Assembly: GCA_050949825.1 (NCBI GenBank) | Contig: JBMNGL010000003.1 | Span: forward strand, 62,001-126,000 | Source: DTU019 sp050949825 | Lineage (GTDB): Bacteria > Bacillota > Syntrophomonadia > Syntrophomonadales > Syntrophomonadaceae | Direction: 5' to 3' | DNA length: 64,000 nt | Part shown: positions 15,074-23,901 of the stretch, in pieces | Layout: every line of letters starts with the position of its first letter | Numbering within the stretch: position 1 is the stretch's first letter | Position numbers and translations under genes: made by a program | Notes under the pieces: generated by a model | Databases searched by the model: none | Told to the model about the DNA's origin: nothing | What the model saw: the letters and a program-made list of their open reading frames with translations, nothing else

Positions 15074-16888
15074 TTACTTGGATTCATCCTCAACATGGTA
15101 ATCAGCGTCAAACACATCATTATCTGCTGCTTCCCCCGGAGCCCCCGGTCCCGCACCGCTTTGTTCATACAGCTTGCTGCTCACGGCATAAAAGGCCTGG
15201 GTGAGTTCTTCGGTCTTGGACTTGATCTCTTCCACATCACTGCCTTCCAGGGCTGTTTTAAGTGCAGCAATAGCATCATTAACCTTCTGCCTGGATTCGC
15301 TGTCAATCTTGTCTTCATTTTCCTTCAAGGCCTTTTCGGATTGATAGATCAAGCCATCTGCGGTATTGCGGGCTTCGATTTCCTTAAAGCGCAGTTCATC
15401 CTCTTCAGCATGACGTTCAGCATCTTCCATCATTTTTTTGATTTCCTCATCGCTCAAACCGCTGGACGAGGTAATGGTTATCTTTTGTTCTTTATTGGTT
15501 GCCTTATCTTTGGCAGTAACATTCACAATGCCATTGACATCAATATCAAATTCGACTTCAATCTGCGGAACCCCGCGCGGAGCCGGGGGGATACCCGTCA
15601 ATTGGAATCTTCCCAGGGTGACATTATGCTGGGCCAATTTCCTTTCTCCCTGCAAGACATGGATATCAACCGAAGGCTGCTGATCGGTAGCGGTGGTAAA
15701 AATCTGGCTCTTGGCGGTGGGAATGGTGGTATTGCGCTCAATTATCTTGGTAAAGACCCCGCCCAGGGTTTCAATCCCCAGGGACAGGGGGGTTACATCC
15801 AGGAGCACCACATCAGTTACATCTCCGGCCAAAACCCCGGCCTGAATCGCGGCTCCGATTGCCACTACCTCATCAGGATTGATGCCTTTATAAGGTTCTT
15901 TGCCAATAAAATTCTTGATAGCCTCCTGAACTGCCGGAATACGGGTTGATCCACCCACCAATATAACCCGATCAATCTGATCCGCGCTGAGGCCGGAGTC
16001 TTTTAAAGCCTGGCGGGTGGGCCCCATGGTCCTTTCCACCAGCTCTGCGGTCATTTCATTAAACCGTGCCCGGGTCAGGGTTTGTTCCAGGTGTAAGGGG
16101 CCGTCCTGGGTCGCGGTAACATAGGGAATATTGATATCGGTGCTCATCAAGCTGGATAATTCGTGCTTGGCCTTTTCTGCCGCTTCTTTGAGGCGATGCA
16201 TGGCCATTTTGTCATTGGTCAAGTCGACGCCCTGTTCCTTTTTGAACTCGGCTATCAACCAGCTGATGATCTTATCATCGAAGTCGTCTCCACCCAGGCG
16301 GTTATTGCCGCTGGTAGCCTTGACCTCAAAAACCCCGTCGCCTATTTCCAGGATGGAAACATCAAAAGTGCCGCCGCCCAGGTCAAAAACCAGAATGGTT
16401 TGGGCGTTATCCTTATCCATACCGTATGCCAAAGCGGCAGCGGTCGGCTCGTTAATAATGCGCAGGACTTCCAGCCCCGCAATTTTCCCCGCATCTTTGG
16501 TTGCCTGGCGCTGGGAATCGGTAAAATAGGCCGGTACGGTAATGACCGCCTGTGTGATGCGTTCCCCCAGGAAAGCCTCTGCATCCATCTTCATCTTTTG
16601 CAGTATCATGGCTGATATCTCCTGCGGGGTATAGCTCTTATCATCAATTTTTACTCGAAAATCGGTGCCCATACGACGTTTAATGGATAACACCGTGCGG
16701 TCCGGGTTGGTGATGGCCTGCCGTTTGGCAACCCGTCCTACCAGCCGCTCGCCGCTTTTAGAGAAGCCCACCACCGAAGCGGTTATACGCTCCCCTTCCG
16801 CATTGGTTATTACTTTGGCTTCGCCGCCCTCCATGAGAGCGATGACTGAATTGGTTGTTCCCAGATCAATTCCTACTACTTTGGGCAA
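15074..16888 (-). CDS. dnaK: Chaperone protein DnaK (Hsp70)
   Basis: A 604-residue Hsp70 with the nucleotide-binding domain signatures G-I-D-L-G-T-T-N-S (residues 6-14), V-F-D-L-G-G-G-T-F-D-V-S and V-I-L-V-G-G-S-T-R-I-P, a substrate-binding domain and an acidic C-terminal tail. The start is placed at TTG 16888: GGAGGTG lies 6 bases ahead and family members begin at this residue, while the ATG at 16915 would add nine non-conserved residues. It is the third gene of hrcA-grpE-dnaK-dnaJ. The CIRCE element upstream of hrcA implies heat-shock control by HrcA. Confidence 0.97.
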   Translation of the reverse strand: MPKVVGIDLGTTNSVIALMEGGEAKVITNAEGERITASVVGFSKSGERLVGRVAKRQAITNPDRTVLSIKRRMGTDFRVKIDDKSYTPQEISAMILQKMKMDAEAFLGERITQAVITVPAYFTDSQRQATKDAGKIAGLEVLRIINEPTAAALAYGMDKDNAQTILVFDLGGGTFDVSILEIGDGVFEVKATSGNNRLGGDDFDDKIISWLIAEFKKEQGVDLTNDKMAMHRLKEAAEKAKHELSSLMSTDINIPYVTATQDGPLHLEQTLTRARFNEMTAELVERTMGPTRQALKDSGLSADQIDRVILVGGSTRIPAVQEAIKNFIGKEPYKGINPDEVVAIGAAIQAGVLAGDVTDVVLLDVTPLSLGIETLGGVFTKIIERNTTIPTAKSQIFTTATDQQPSVDIHVLQGERKLAQHNVTLGRFQLTGIPPAPRGVPQIEVEFDIDVNGIVNVTAKDKATNKEQKITITSSSGLSDEEIKKMMEDAERHAEEDELRFKEIEARNTADGLIYQSEKALKENEDKIDSESRQKVNDAIAALKTALEGSDVEEIKSKTEELTQAFYAVSSKLYEQSGAGPGAPGEAADNDVFDADYHVEDESK

Positions 16889-16942
16889 TCTAAACACCTC
16901 CACATTCTGGCGCAATTCTATTTATATGCAGGGGTCCGCGGC

Positions 16943-17512
16943 CTAACCACTGACCTTGACCAGACTGGGTCTGATCAATCTGCCGTGCATGACATAGCCC
17001 TTTTGCAACTCCTCAATCACTATATTTTCAGGATGTCCTTCGCAGCTTTCAACAGATAGGGGCTGATGATACTGAGGATCAAAACATTGCCCCAGGGCCT
17101 CCACCGGTTCAACCCCGGCCCTGGCAATGATCTCCTGAAGGCGTTGATGGACCATGGCAACACCTTTGTACAAATTGGCATAGTCCTGCTCTGGACCCGC
17201 CATGACCAGGGCTCTTTCCAGGTCGTCAATTATGGTGAGAAGCTCCTTAATCAAGGGCAAGGATGCGAATTTAAGGTATTCCTCCCGCTCTCGCTGGCTT
17301 CGTTTTCTCAGGTTTTCAGTCTCAGCCACGGCACGTAGAAAGAGATCATAATTTTTCTGGCTCTCCTCCCGGGCCAGTTGAAGGCGTTCATTCAACTCGG
17401 CTACTGATTCTGCGGCCTCGGGGGCGGTTTCCCCGGGCACTTCGCCAGGAGAACGGTCATACTCCCTGCCGTTCTGTTCTGCATTTGGAAAGGTTTGCTC
17501 TTCCGCTCTCAT
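16943..17512 (-). CDS. grpE: Nucleotide exchange factor GrpE
   Basis: GrpE releases ADP from DnaK. The 189-residue protein has an acidic, disordered N-terminus (about 1-35), a long coiled-coil helix (about 36-90, rich in E, L, R) and the C-terminal beta-wing domain with the signature V-E-P-V-E-A-L-G-Q-C-F-D-P and the end G-R-L-I-R-P-S-L-V-K-V-S. A GAGGTGATC site precedes the ATG. It lies 54 bases before dnaK and after hrcA in the heat-shock operon. Confidence 0.96.
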   Translation of the reverse strand: MRAEEQTFPNAEQNGREYDRSPGEVPGETAPEAAESVAELNERLQLAREESQKNYDLFLRAVAETENLRKRSQREREEYLKFASLPLIKELLTIIDDLERALVMAGPEQDYANLYKGVAMVHQRLQEIIARAGVEPVEALGQCFDPQYHQPLSVESCEGHPENIVIEELQKGYVMHGRLIRPSLVKVSG

Positions 17513-17596
17513 TTAGATCACCTCTGTTTTTCAAATGTGGGCCGGGGTTAAATTATGCCCGGCGGCACAATTTATCTACCCCGGCATTATCTTGCG

Positions 17597-18622
17597 TTAG
17601 TAGTGCTTTTTAAGTACCTCATCAATTATGGTGCGCACCGAATCGACTGTGCCGGCCGCCTTCCAGTATTCCATGCGCACCGGCCCGATCACACCCATAC
17701 GTCCAATCTCGCTGCCAACCTTGTAACCCGCCAGGACTATGCTGATCTCTTTGGCATCATCCACCCGGTTTTCACTGCCAATGGTAATATCCACCGCTTC
17801 CCCGGTAGTTTCCGGCAGCATATTCTTGAGCATGGTGTCTTCTTCCAGCAGCGCCAGGATTTTTTTGAGCTTCTCCAGGTCTTTAAACTCCGGTTCATTG
17901 AGTATATTGAGAATGCCGCTGATAACAATCTTCTCTTCCCCGGTATTCTCCATCATGTTGTTGATGGCGTCCAGCACTCCATCGATAATCCTTTTGCGAT
18001 GCTTCAGTTCATCCCTTAAAGACTGCATATCGGTATGGCGCAACTCGGCAAATTTTTTCCCTGCAAACAGGCGGTTAAAGACCTCATTGATGCTCTGCAG
18101 GTCTTTAACCTGCACTGATTCGGGAACATCTATCCTGCGGTGCATCAAGACCCCGGTATCGGTAATAACGATGATCATAGCTTTCCCCGCCTCCACCGGA
18201 ACCAATTGAATATATTTAAAATCATCTACTTTAATGGTGGGAACAATAATAAATGAAGTATACCGGGTCACCTGGGAAAGAAAATTGCCGATAGACTGAA
18301 TAACCGCATCCCAATCCTGCAGGTTTTCCTTGAGAATTTTGTGCAAAATTTCCACTTCATCTTCAACTAAACTCTCCCTTTCCATCATGCAGTCCACATA
18401 ATAGCGAAATCCTATCTCTGATGGAATCCGTCCCGCAGAGGTATGCGGCTGCTCCAAATAGCCCATATCCTCAAGATCAGCCATTTCATTGCGAACTGTA
18501 GCCGCGCTGATACGCAGGTTATGCTTTTTAACAATGGCCCTGGAACCAACCGGTTCGGCACTTTCAACGTAGTCTTTAATGATCGATTCCAGTATCCTCT
18601 TTTTACGTTCGTCCAAGGTCAT
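17597..18622 (-). CDS. hrcA: Heat-inducible transcription repressor HrcA
   Basis: HrcA represses the dnaK (and groE) operons by binding CIRCE; folding of HrcA by GroEL is the usual sensor. The 341-residue protein has an N-terminal winged helix with S-A-A-T-V-R-N-E-M-A-D-L-E near residues 40-52 and P-H-T-S-A-G-R-I-P-S, then a GAF-like middle and dimerisation regions. A GGGGTGATC site selects the ATG at 18622. CIRCE is 14 bases upstream of the start, so the operon is autoregulated. Confidence 0.96.
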   Translation of the reverse strand: MTLDERKKRILESIIKDYVESAEPVGSRAIVKKHNLRISAATVRNEMADLEDMGYLEQPHTSAGRIPSEIGFRYYVDCMMERESLVEDEVEILHKILKENLQDWDAVIQSIGNFLSQVTRYTSFIIVPTIKVDDFKYIQLVPVEAGKAMIIVITDTGVLMHRRIDVPESVQVKDLQSINEVFNRLFAGKKFAELRHTDMQSLRDELKHRKRIIDGVLDAINNMMENTGEEKIVISGILNILNEPEFKDLEKLKKILALLEEDTMLKNMLPETTGEAVDITIGSENRVDDAKEISIVLAGYKVGSEIGRMGVIGPVRMEYWKAAGTVDSVRTIIDEVLKKHY

Positions 18623-18636
18623 ATCGATCACCCCTG

Positions 18637-18663
18637 TTAGCACTCTCTTTCGTTGAGTGCTAA
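18637..18663. promoter_or_regulatory. CIRCE operator (HrcA-binding site)
   Basis: A perfect inverted repeat TTAGCACTC, 9-base spacer, GAGTGCTAA, identical to the CIRCE consensus. It lies between the promoter at 18677-18706 and hrcA, so it covers the likely transcription start and leader of hrcA-grpE-dnaK-dnaJ. Confidence 0.98.
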
Positions 18664-18676
18664 TCCTACTTAATAA

Positions 18677-18706
18677 AAAATAGCATCAGGCTGACTTCTT
18701 TGTCAA
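18677..18706 (-). promoter_or_regulatory. SigA-type promoter of the hrcA-grpE-dnaK-dnaJ operon
   Basis: On the minus strand, TTGACA (18701-18706) is followed after 18 bases by TATTTT (18677-18682). The perfect -35 box and the CIRCE operator immediately downstream make this the natural heat-shock operon promoter. Confidence 0.7.
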
Positions 18707-18715
18707 GCTTGGAAA

Positions 18716-19867
18716 TCAGGCCACAAAGTGGCACAAAACCTGGTTGGAGAGCAGAAAGCCCCGTTTCGTCAACCTTAGCCAGCCATGTTCCAATTCTAAC
18801 AGCCTGCTGCTTATCAAGCGCTGCACAATCTCCTGGTGATGCTGCATTATATCAAAGCCAAAACGCCGGGAAAATGCCTCGATATTAATGCCTTTTCGGA
18901 GCCGCAGACCTAGAATAATGGCTTCTGCGGCCTGCTGCCTCGGGTCCATATCTTCGAGAATTACCTGTGGGGCTTGGGAGCCTCCTGACATATAGACCTG
19001 AAGATCGGCAGCATTCATCCAGCGCCGGCCACCCCGGCAGCTTACCGCAGCAGCTCCAATGCCCAGATATTCGCCGCACTGCCAGTAGCGCAGGTTGTGA
19101 CGGCAGGCATACCCGGGAGAAGCCAGATTGGAAATCTCATACTGAACTAATCCCTGCTGTTGCAAATAGTCTATACCCTGATAATACATGGTCTCTATAA
19201 TTTCCTCGCCGGGTAAGGCCAATTTACCGCAAACAATGGATTCAGCCAGGGGTACATGAGCATCCAATTGCAGTAGGTACATGGACACGTGCTGTGGGCT
19301 ATAGCCGGCCGCTTCTCGCAGGGTTTGCATCCAGGCAGCCATAGTTTGCCCGGGTATGCCATAAATTAAATCAAAACTGATATTGTCAAATCCGGCTGCG
19401 CTTAAAGCAAGTATCGTTTCCCGGGCGGTCCGGGCGGAATGAATCCTCCCTAAAACTGCCAGCTCATTATTGTGCAAACTCTGCAACCCCAGCGAAATGC
19501 GGTTGATACCAGCATGTTTATAAGCCGGCCAGGCTTTTCCATCAACCGTGGCTGGATTTACCTCCATGGTAATTTCAGCATCCCCGGTCAGGCTGAATCG
19601 GGAGGCTATGGCATCAAGCAAGAGACCTATCTGCGCAGACTGCAACAGGCTGGGGGTTCCCCCCCCAAAATAAATGCTGTCCACCGGCACAGCCCTATCA
19701 ATACTCGATATCGCAGCGATTTCCGCACACAAACATTCGACATAGGCTGCCAACTGTTCTAAGCTGGCGCCCGGCACCGAATAAAAATCACAATAGGAAC
19801 ACTTTTGCCGGCAAAAGGGGATATGAAGATACAGCCCCAGACTGCCCAATGGCCACTCTGATTTCAT
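18716..19867 (-). CDS. hemW: Heme chaperone HemW (radical SAM, CPO-III-like)
   Basis: The 383-residue protein is a radical-SAM enzyme of the HemN/HemW family. The cluster motif C-R-Q-K-C-S-Y-C-D-F has the HemW form (C-x3-C-x2-C followed by D-F), lacking the extra cysteine of true HemN. F-G-G-G-T-P-S and H-N-L-R-Y-W further down are also conserved in HemW. HemW binds heme and transfers it to respiratory proteins; it is not a proven coproporphyrinogen dehydrogenase. The start was chosen at ATG 19867 with AAGGG upstream. The lepA-hemW-hrcA order is common in Firmicutes. Confidence 0.92.
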   Translation of the reverse strand: MKSEWPLGSLGLYLHIPFCRQKCSYCDFYSVPGASLEQLAAYVECLCAEIAAISSIDRAVPVDSIYFGGGTPSLLQSAQIGLLLDAIASRFSLTGDAEITMEVNPATVDGKAWPAYKHAGINRISLGLQSLHNNELAVLGRIHSARTARETILALSAAGFDNISFDLIYGIPGQTMAAWMQTLREAAGYSPQHVSMYLLQLDAHVPLAESIVCGKLALPGEEIIETMYYQGIDYLQQQGLVQYEISNLASPGYACRHNLRYWQCGEYLGIGAAAVSCRGGRRWMNAADLQVYMSGGSQAPQVILEDMDPRQQAAEAIILGLRLRKGINIEAFSRRFGFDIMQHHQEIVQRLISSRLLELEHGWLRLTKRGFLLSNQVLCHFVA

Positions 19868-19904
19868 AATAACCCTTGATGCCCCTTCTTTCTTTAGGAG
19901 AAAC

Positions 19905-19927
19905 AAAAAGGACGGGACTCTCCCGTC
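19905..19927 (-). terminator. Terminator-like hairpin after lepA
   Basis: On the minus strand GACGGGA, a 3-base loop and TCCCGTC are followed by CTTTTTGTTT. The 7-bp GC-rich stem and T-rich tail fit a short rho-independent terminator between lepA and hemW. Confidence 0.6.
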
Positions 19928-19953
19928 TCCCCTGACTTGACCTTTAATGGCAG

Positions 19954-21756
19954 CTACTCTTTTTCAATATTGAGCACACTCATAAAAGCGTCTTTGGGGA
20001 TTTCGATCTGTCCAATCTGTTTCATGCGTTTTTTACCCTCTTTTTGTTTTTCCAACAGCTTTTTCTTTCTGGTAATGTCGCCGCCGTAGCATTTGGCCAG
20101 AACGTCCTTGCGCAGAGCTTTGATGGATTCCCGCGCGATGACCTTGGCCCCGATTGAGGCCTGAATGACCACTTCATACATTTGCCTGGGGATGATGCGC
20201 CGCAAGCGCTGGGTCAGGACCCGGGCGCGAATATAGGCGCTGTCCTGGTGGGCAATGAAACTCAAGGCATCAACCGTCTCGCCATTTAACATAATGTCCA
20301 GCTTTACCAGGTCGGATAGTTCATACCCGCTCATTTCGTAATCCAGGGAGCCATACCCGCGGGTGCGGGATTTCAAGGCATCAAAGAAATCATACAGGAT
20401 TTCTCCCAGGGGCAGTTTGTAAGTAATCATGACCCGCTGTGAGGTGAGATATTCCATATTAATATATTGACCCCGTTTTTCCCGGCATAGCTCCATGATA
20501 GCGCCAACATATTCATTGGGGGCCATCATACTGGCTTTTACATAGGGCTCTTTGACCCCCAGCAAGCGCTGTGGCGGGGGCCACAATTTGGGGTTCTGCA
20601 CATCCACTTCACTGCCGTCGCTCAATATAACCTTATACACCACACTGGGAGCGGTGGCCAACAAGCTCAAATCATATTCCCGTTCCAGACGTTCGCGGAC
20701 AATCTCCAGGTGCAAAAGCCCCAGAAAACCACATCTAAAACCGAAACCCAGGGCATCCGAACTCTCCGGTTCATAGAATAAAGAAGAGTCATTGAGCTTC
20801 AATTTATCCAAAGCGTCACGCAGCCTTTCGAAATCACTGTTTTCCAGGGGATAGATGCCGCAATACACCATGGGCTTTACTTCTTGATAACCCGGCAGAG
20901 CGGCCGGGGTCGGATGGGAAGCCGATGTAATGGTGTCACCCACGCGGGTATCGGCCACATTCTTGATGCCTGCCGCCAGATAGCCCACCTCTCCCGCTCT
21001 TAGCGAGAGGGCCTCGGTCATATATGGGGAGATCACCCCCAGGGCAGCAACTTCATATGTTTTGCCACTTGACATCATCTTTATTATGTCACCGCGGCTT
21101 ATCTGACCTGAGACCACCCGAATGTATGAAATGGCACCCTGGTAAGGATCGAAGTAAGAGTCGAAAATCAGGGCTTGCAACGGATCATTTTCATCACCAC
21201 GGGGAGCGGGGACACGAGCCACAATGGCTTCCAGGACCTCATCCACGCCCAGGCCGGTTTTGGCCGAAATCGAGATGATTTCTTCACCGGCTAGCCCAAG
21301 TACATCTTCCATCTCACCTTTGACCTTTTCGGGATCGGCGCCAGGCAAGTCGATTTTGTTGATTATGCCGATGATCTCCAAATCCTGGTCCATAGCCATA
21401 TAAACATTGGCCAGGGTTTGTGCTTCAATGCCCTGGGAAGCATCCACCACCAGCAAGGCGCCTTCACAGGCCGCCAAACTGCGTGACACTTCATAGGAAA
21501 AGTCCACATGTCCCGGAGTGTCTATCAAATTAAGGATATAGGTCTGCCCATTTCTGGCCTGGTACTTGAGTCGAACCGGCTGTAGTTTAATGGTGATGCC
21601 TTTTTCCCTTTCCAGGTCCATCTTATCCAGGAATTGCTCACGCATTTCCCGTCCGCTCAGGGTGCCGGTAACCTGCAACAGACGATCGGCCAGGGTTGAT
21701 TTGCCGTGGTCGATATGGGCTATAATACTGAAATTGCGAATATGGTCCGATGACAA
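19954..21756 (-). CDS. lepA: Elongation factor 4 (LepA)
   Basis: LepA is a ribosome-associated GTPase (EF4) that acts in translation and 30S biogenesis. The 600-residue protein has the P-loop A-H-I-D-H-G-K-S-T-L, D-T-P-G-H-V-D-F and N-K-I-D-L-P. The LepA-specific C-terminal domain is also present (Y-V-K-A-S-M-M-A-P-N-E-Y-V-G, then C-Y-G-G-D-I-T-R-K-K-K-L-L-E-K-Q-K-E-G-K). GGAGG followed by 8 bases selects TTG 21756; an upstream TTG (21771) would overlap the ribosome-binding site. A clear promoter lies just upstream (21798-21827). Confidence 0.96.
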   Translation of the reverse strand: MSSDHIRNFSIIAHIDHGKSTLADRLLQVTGTLSGREMREQFLDKMDLEREKGITIKLQPVRLKYQARNGQTYILNLIDTPGHVDFSYEVSRSLAACEGALLVVDASQGIEAQTLANVYMAMDQDLEIIGIINKIDLPGADPEKVKGEMEDVLGLAGEEIISISAKTGLGVDEVLEAIVARVPAPRGDENDPLQALIFDSYFDPYQGAISYIRVVSGQISRGDIIKMMSSGKTYEVAALGVISPYMTEALSLRAGEVGYLAAGIKNVADTRVGDTITSASHPTPAALPGYQEVKPMVYCGIYPLENSDFERLRDALDKLKLNDSSLFYEPESSDALGFGFRCGFLGLLHLEIVRERLEREYDLSLLATAPSVVYKVILSDGSEVDVQNPKLWPPPQRLLGVKEPYVKASMMAPNEYVGAIMELCREKRGQYINMEYLTSQRVMITYKLPLGEILYDFFDALKSRTRGYGSLDYEMSGYELSDLVKLDIMLNGETVDALSFIAHQDSAYIRARVLTQRLRRIIPRQMYEVVIQASIGAKVIARESIKALRKDVLAKCYGGDITRKKKLLEKQKEGKKRMKQIGQIEIPKDAFMSVLNIEKE

Positions 21757-21797
21757 ATAAGTGCCCTCCAAATAGTAATCAGCTAAATACCGCCTAG

Positions 21798-21827
21798 ATT
21801 ATAACCGATTATTACGTCGTGATGCAA
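21798..21827 (-). promoter_or_regulatory. SigA-type promoter for lepA
   Basis: On the minus strand, TTGCAT (21822-21827) and TATAAT (21798-21803) are separated by 18 bases. The predicted start near 21791 gives a leader of about 35 bases. The rest of the gap of about 320 bases between lepA and the yqxA-like gene holds a terminator at 22034-22060 and no gene I can support. Confidence 0.65.
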
Positions 21828-22033
21828 TTCCATCCTGTTCCGTACAGACCGGGCTCTCCCCGATCAGCCGCTGGAATTGAGCCTTTTCACCATGAAAGCC
21901 AGGCAAGAGGCAAGCCTATGGCATCAGCACATTAAACAGGCCATTATGATCCGTATAGCCGGTGGCTTCTTTGCGGGTCTCGTCTCCTGATCAGGCATGA
22001 TACTGGAAGACAACATATCAGTGCACCAGGCAG

Positions 22034-22060
22034 TAAAAAAGGAGGCCCTTTCCTGGCCCC
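22034..22060 (-). terminator. Terminator of the spoIIP-yqxA operon
   Basis: On the minus strand GGGGCC, a loop and GGCCTC (one G-U pair) are followed by CTTTTTTA. It lies 17 bases after the yqxA-like stop codon. Confidence 0.7.
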
Positions 22061-22076
22061 GCAGATGCTTCTGCTA

Positions 22077-22382
22077 TTAATGGGCAGGCAGCCACTGCTG
22101 TTGGCAATGCCGCCAAAAACTTTGCACATAAAGACGGCAACGGGCAGCTTCTTTGTGCAGGCGGGCTTGTCCATCCTTCAGTGTGTCTTCATTAAAGTGA
22201 TAGGTGTTGCCCAGGGCTTCAATACACGCTTCATACCCTTCAATGCGTATGGCAATGACAGGGCCTTGATTATTCATGGTCAGATCATTGATGCCCTGGT
22301 TGCTGATGTTTAATCCAGCCGCAACCAGCATTATCAAAATGCTTATTGAAAACAGGCCCAGCATGAATCTCATCGCTTTCAT
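22077..22382 (-). CDS. YqxA-like (DUF3679-type) protein downstream of spoIIP
   Basis: A 101-residue protein with an N-terminal membrane helix (about 6-25) and a short exported domain. The context gpr-spoIIP-yqxA-lepA of Bacillus, the position directly after spoIIP and the architecture (one helix then about 75 polar residues) suggest the DUF3679/YqxA family; sequence similarity is weak to my eye. The start ATG overlaps the spoIIP stop in an ATGA, so it is translationally coupled to spoIIP. The C-terminus is rich in Arg, His, Gln and Trp. Function unknown, probably sporulation-associated. Confidence 0.65.
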   Translation of the reverse strand: MKAMRFMLGLFSISILIMLVAAGLNISNQGINDLTMNNQGPVIAIRIEGYEACIEALGNTYHFNEDTLKDGQARLHKEAARCRLYVQSFWRHCQQQWLPAH

Positions 22383-23404
22383 GATCCTTCCTGTTTCATT
22401 ACTTCTGCCAGCACATCGCTGAAAAGCTCGGCTGCATAGCGGGCTTCGGCCAGGGAGTTGAGATCATACCCGATTTCCAGCAACAGGGCTCGTTGATGAT
22501 ACTCCTGATTATACGTGCCTGCCTTGGTGCGCACCCCTTTGATCAAACCCGGATATTTAGCCTCTCCGGCCTGATAAAGCGCCTGGGCGAAAGCCAGGTT
22601 CTTTTTCCAATGAGGGTGCGGTTTACGTTCATCGGTTCCTACTATAATGAGGATCGGTGCACATTTCTTGCCGTTGATTATAACCGTCTCGCTTTCTTTG
22701 GCCCCGGGGATGCTGTCGCGGTGAACATCAAAGACAGCCGCTACCGACTGATGGCTGGCCAGGAAACCCTTTATAGTATTCCGCGACTTGGTGTAGCTTA
22801 TCAGGTAGTCAGGCCAATCATGAATGGTGTCGATGAATTCGCTATCCATGCCGGCCTCACGAAGTTCTTTGCCCAGATACTGTGCCACTTGATTGACGAG
22901 GCCCCTTTTTCCATCCACCCTGGCCTTGCCTTGATCGGGAATATAGGTTTCCGCACTGTGGGTGCAGTATAACAGAATTTTGCCGCCGCGCAGCTCTGCC
23001 ACCGGTTTGACCGCTTCCAGCGGTTCCTCGGGCATATCTTCCCTTAAGGGCGCCTCATCCTCAAATTCTATAAAACTTTCTTCCTCTGCCGGGCTGGTAT
23101 AAGCCAGGGCTTGAATACTGGCAGTTAGAAGGGTTTGGGGAAAGATTTCGTCCAGGTATTCGGGATCAAATATGTGCAAATTTTCTTCTCCCGGAAGGAA
23201 ACTGCTGTCCAGGAACAATTTGAATGCCAGGTTTTCGTCAATAACGATGCGGCTGAAGGGAGCCAGATATTGCGTGGGGAACTGCTCTGTACCAGGCAGG
23301 CTGAACTGTTGAAAGCTGCCTGTAACCCCTGCCAGCATAATGACCAAAAATAATTGCACCAGAAATACACTTTTTATCAATGACATAATCCCCCGACGTT
23401 TCAT
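22379..23404 (-). CDS. spoIIP: Stage II sporulation protein P
   Basis: SpoIIP is a peptidoglycan amidase/endopeptidase that works with SpoIID and SpoIIM in septal wall thinning and engulfment. The 341-residue protein has an N-terminal signal anchor (about 10-30), an acidic linker and the catalytic domain with C-T-H-S-A-E-T-Y (zinc histidine and glutamate), F-D-V-H-R-D and L-L-L-E-I-G. A GGGAGGTGA site selects the ATG at 23404. The germination protease gene gpr, often adjacent, is not here. A SigE promoter is expected but was not convincingly seen. Confidence 0.93.
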   Translation of the reverse strand: MKRRGIMSLIKSVFLVQLFLVIMLAGVTGSFQQFSLPGTEQFPTQYLAPFSRIVIDENLAFKLFLDSSFLPGEENLHIFDPEYLDEIFPQTLLTASIQALAYTSPAEEESFIEFEDEAPLREDMPEEPLEAVKPVAELRGGKILLYCTHSAETYIPDQGKARVDGKRGLVNQVAQYLGKELREAGMDSEFIDTIHDWPDYLISYTKSRNTIKGFLASHQSVAAVFDVHRDSIPGAKESETVIINGKKCAPILIIVGTDERKPHPHWKKNLAFAQALYQAGEAKYPGLIKGVRTKAGTYNQEYHQRALLLEIGYDLNSLAEARYAAELFSDVLAEVMKQEGS

Positions 23405-23508
23405 GGATCTCACCTCCCATTCTTATTAAATTTATTTTTATGGGATAGAGACTAGAACCTGAATTCAATACTTGTCGGGGGAAAGATGCAAAAATAACCG
23501 TCAAGTCA

Positions 23509-23537
23509 TTGCAATTTATATACCGTAATGCTATAGT
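23509..23537 (+). promoter_or_regulatory. SigA-type promoter for rpsT
   Basis: TTGCAA (23509-23514), a 17-base spacer and TATAGT (23532-23537) lie 35 bases ahead of the rpsT start codon. Confidence 0.6.
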
Positions 23538-23572
23538 ATTCCTGTTAGTCTGATCCATAAGGAGGTGAAGAG

Positions 23573-23839
23573 GTGGCAAAAAGCAAAACCCCGGCCAAGA
23601 GGGCAAGACGGGCTGAAGCCAATCGCCTGAGAAACAAAGCCAATAAGAGCAGGTTAAAAACGGCTGTTAAACAATATGAGGAAGCATTACAGGGCGGCGA
23701 CCAGCAAAAAGCTCAGGAGAGCCTGATAGCGGCAACCTCCCTTATCGATAGAAACGTTTCCAAGGGTATCCTGCACAGAAACACGGCAGCCAGAAGAAAG
23801 TCAGCCCTGGCAAAACGCGTTAACGGAGTAGCAAAATAA
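23573..23839 (+). CDS. rpsT: 30S ribosomal protein S20
   Basis: An 88-residue S20 with the typical basic N-terminus (A-K-S-K-T-P-A-K-R-A-R-R-A) and C-terminal helix ending N-T-A-A-R-R-K-S-A-L-A-K-R-V-N. It starts at GTG 23573 with AAGGAGGTG 6 bases ahead. It is a single-gene transcription unit running against its neighbours holA and spoIIP, bounded by its own promoter and terminator. Confidence 0.97.
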   Translation: MAKSKTPAKRARRAEANRLRNKANKSRLKTAVKQYEEALQGGDQQKAQESLIAATSLIDRNVSKGILHRNTAARRKSALAKRVNGVAK

Positions 23840-23841
23840 AC

Positions 23842-23871
23842 AAAAAACCTGTCAAATGGACAGGTTTTTTT
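23842..23871. terminator. Bidirectional rho-independent terminator between rpsT and holA
   Basis: AAAAAACCTGTC, a 5-base loop and GACAGGTTTTTT form a 12-bp stem with A and T tracts on both sides. It can end rpsT on the plus strand and holA on the minus strand. Confidence 0.9.
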
Positions 23872-23901
23872 ATCTGTATCATTATGATCTTTTCAGGGTA
23901 G

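Noticed and set aside
15095..15949. Plus-strand open frame of 284 codons opposite dnaK
   Set aside because: Antisense shadow of a highly conserved gene; long frames opposite dnaK are a known artefact.
21944..22174. Minus-strand open frame of 76 codons between yqxA-like gene and lepA
   Set aside because: It crosses the terminator at 22034-22060 and lacks a ribosome-binding site or recognisable features.
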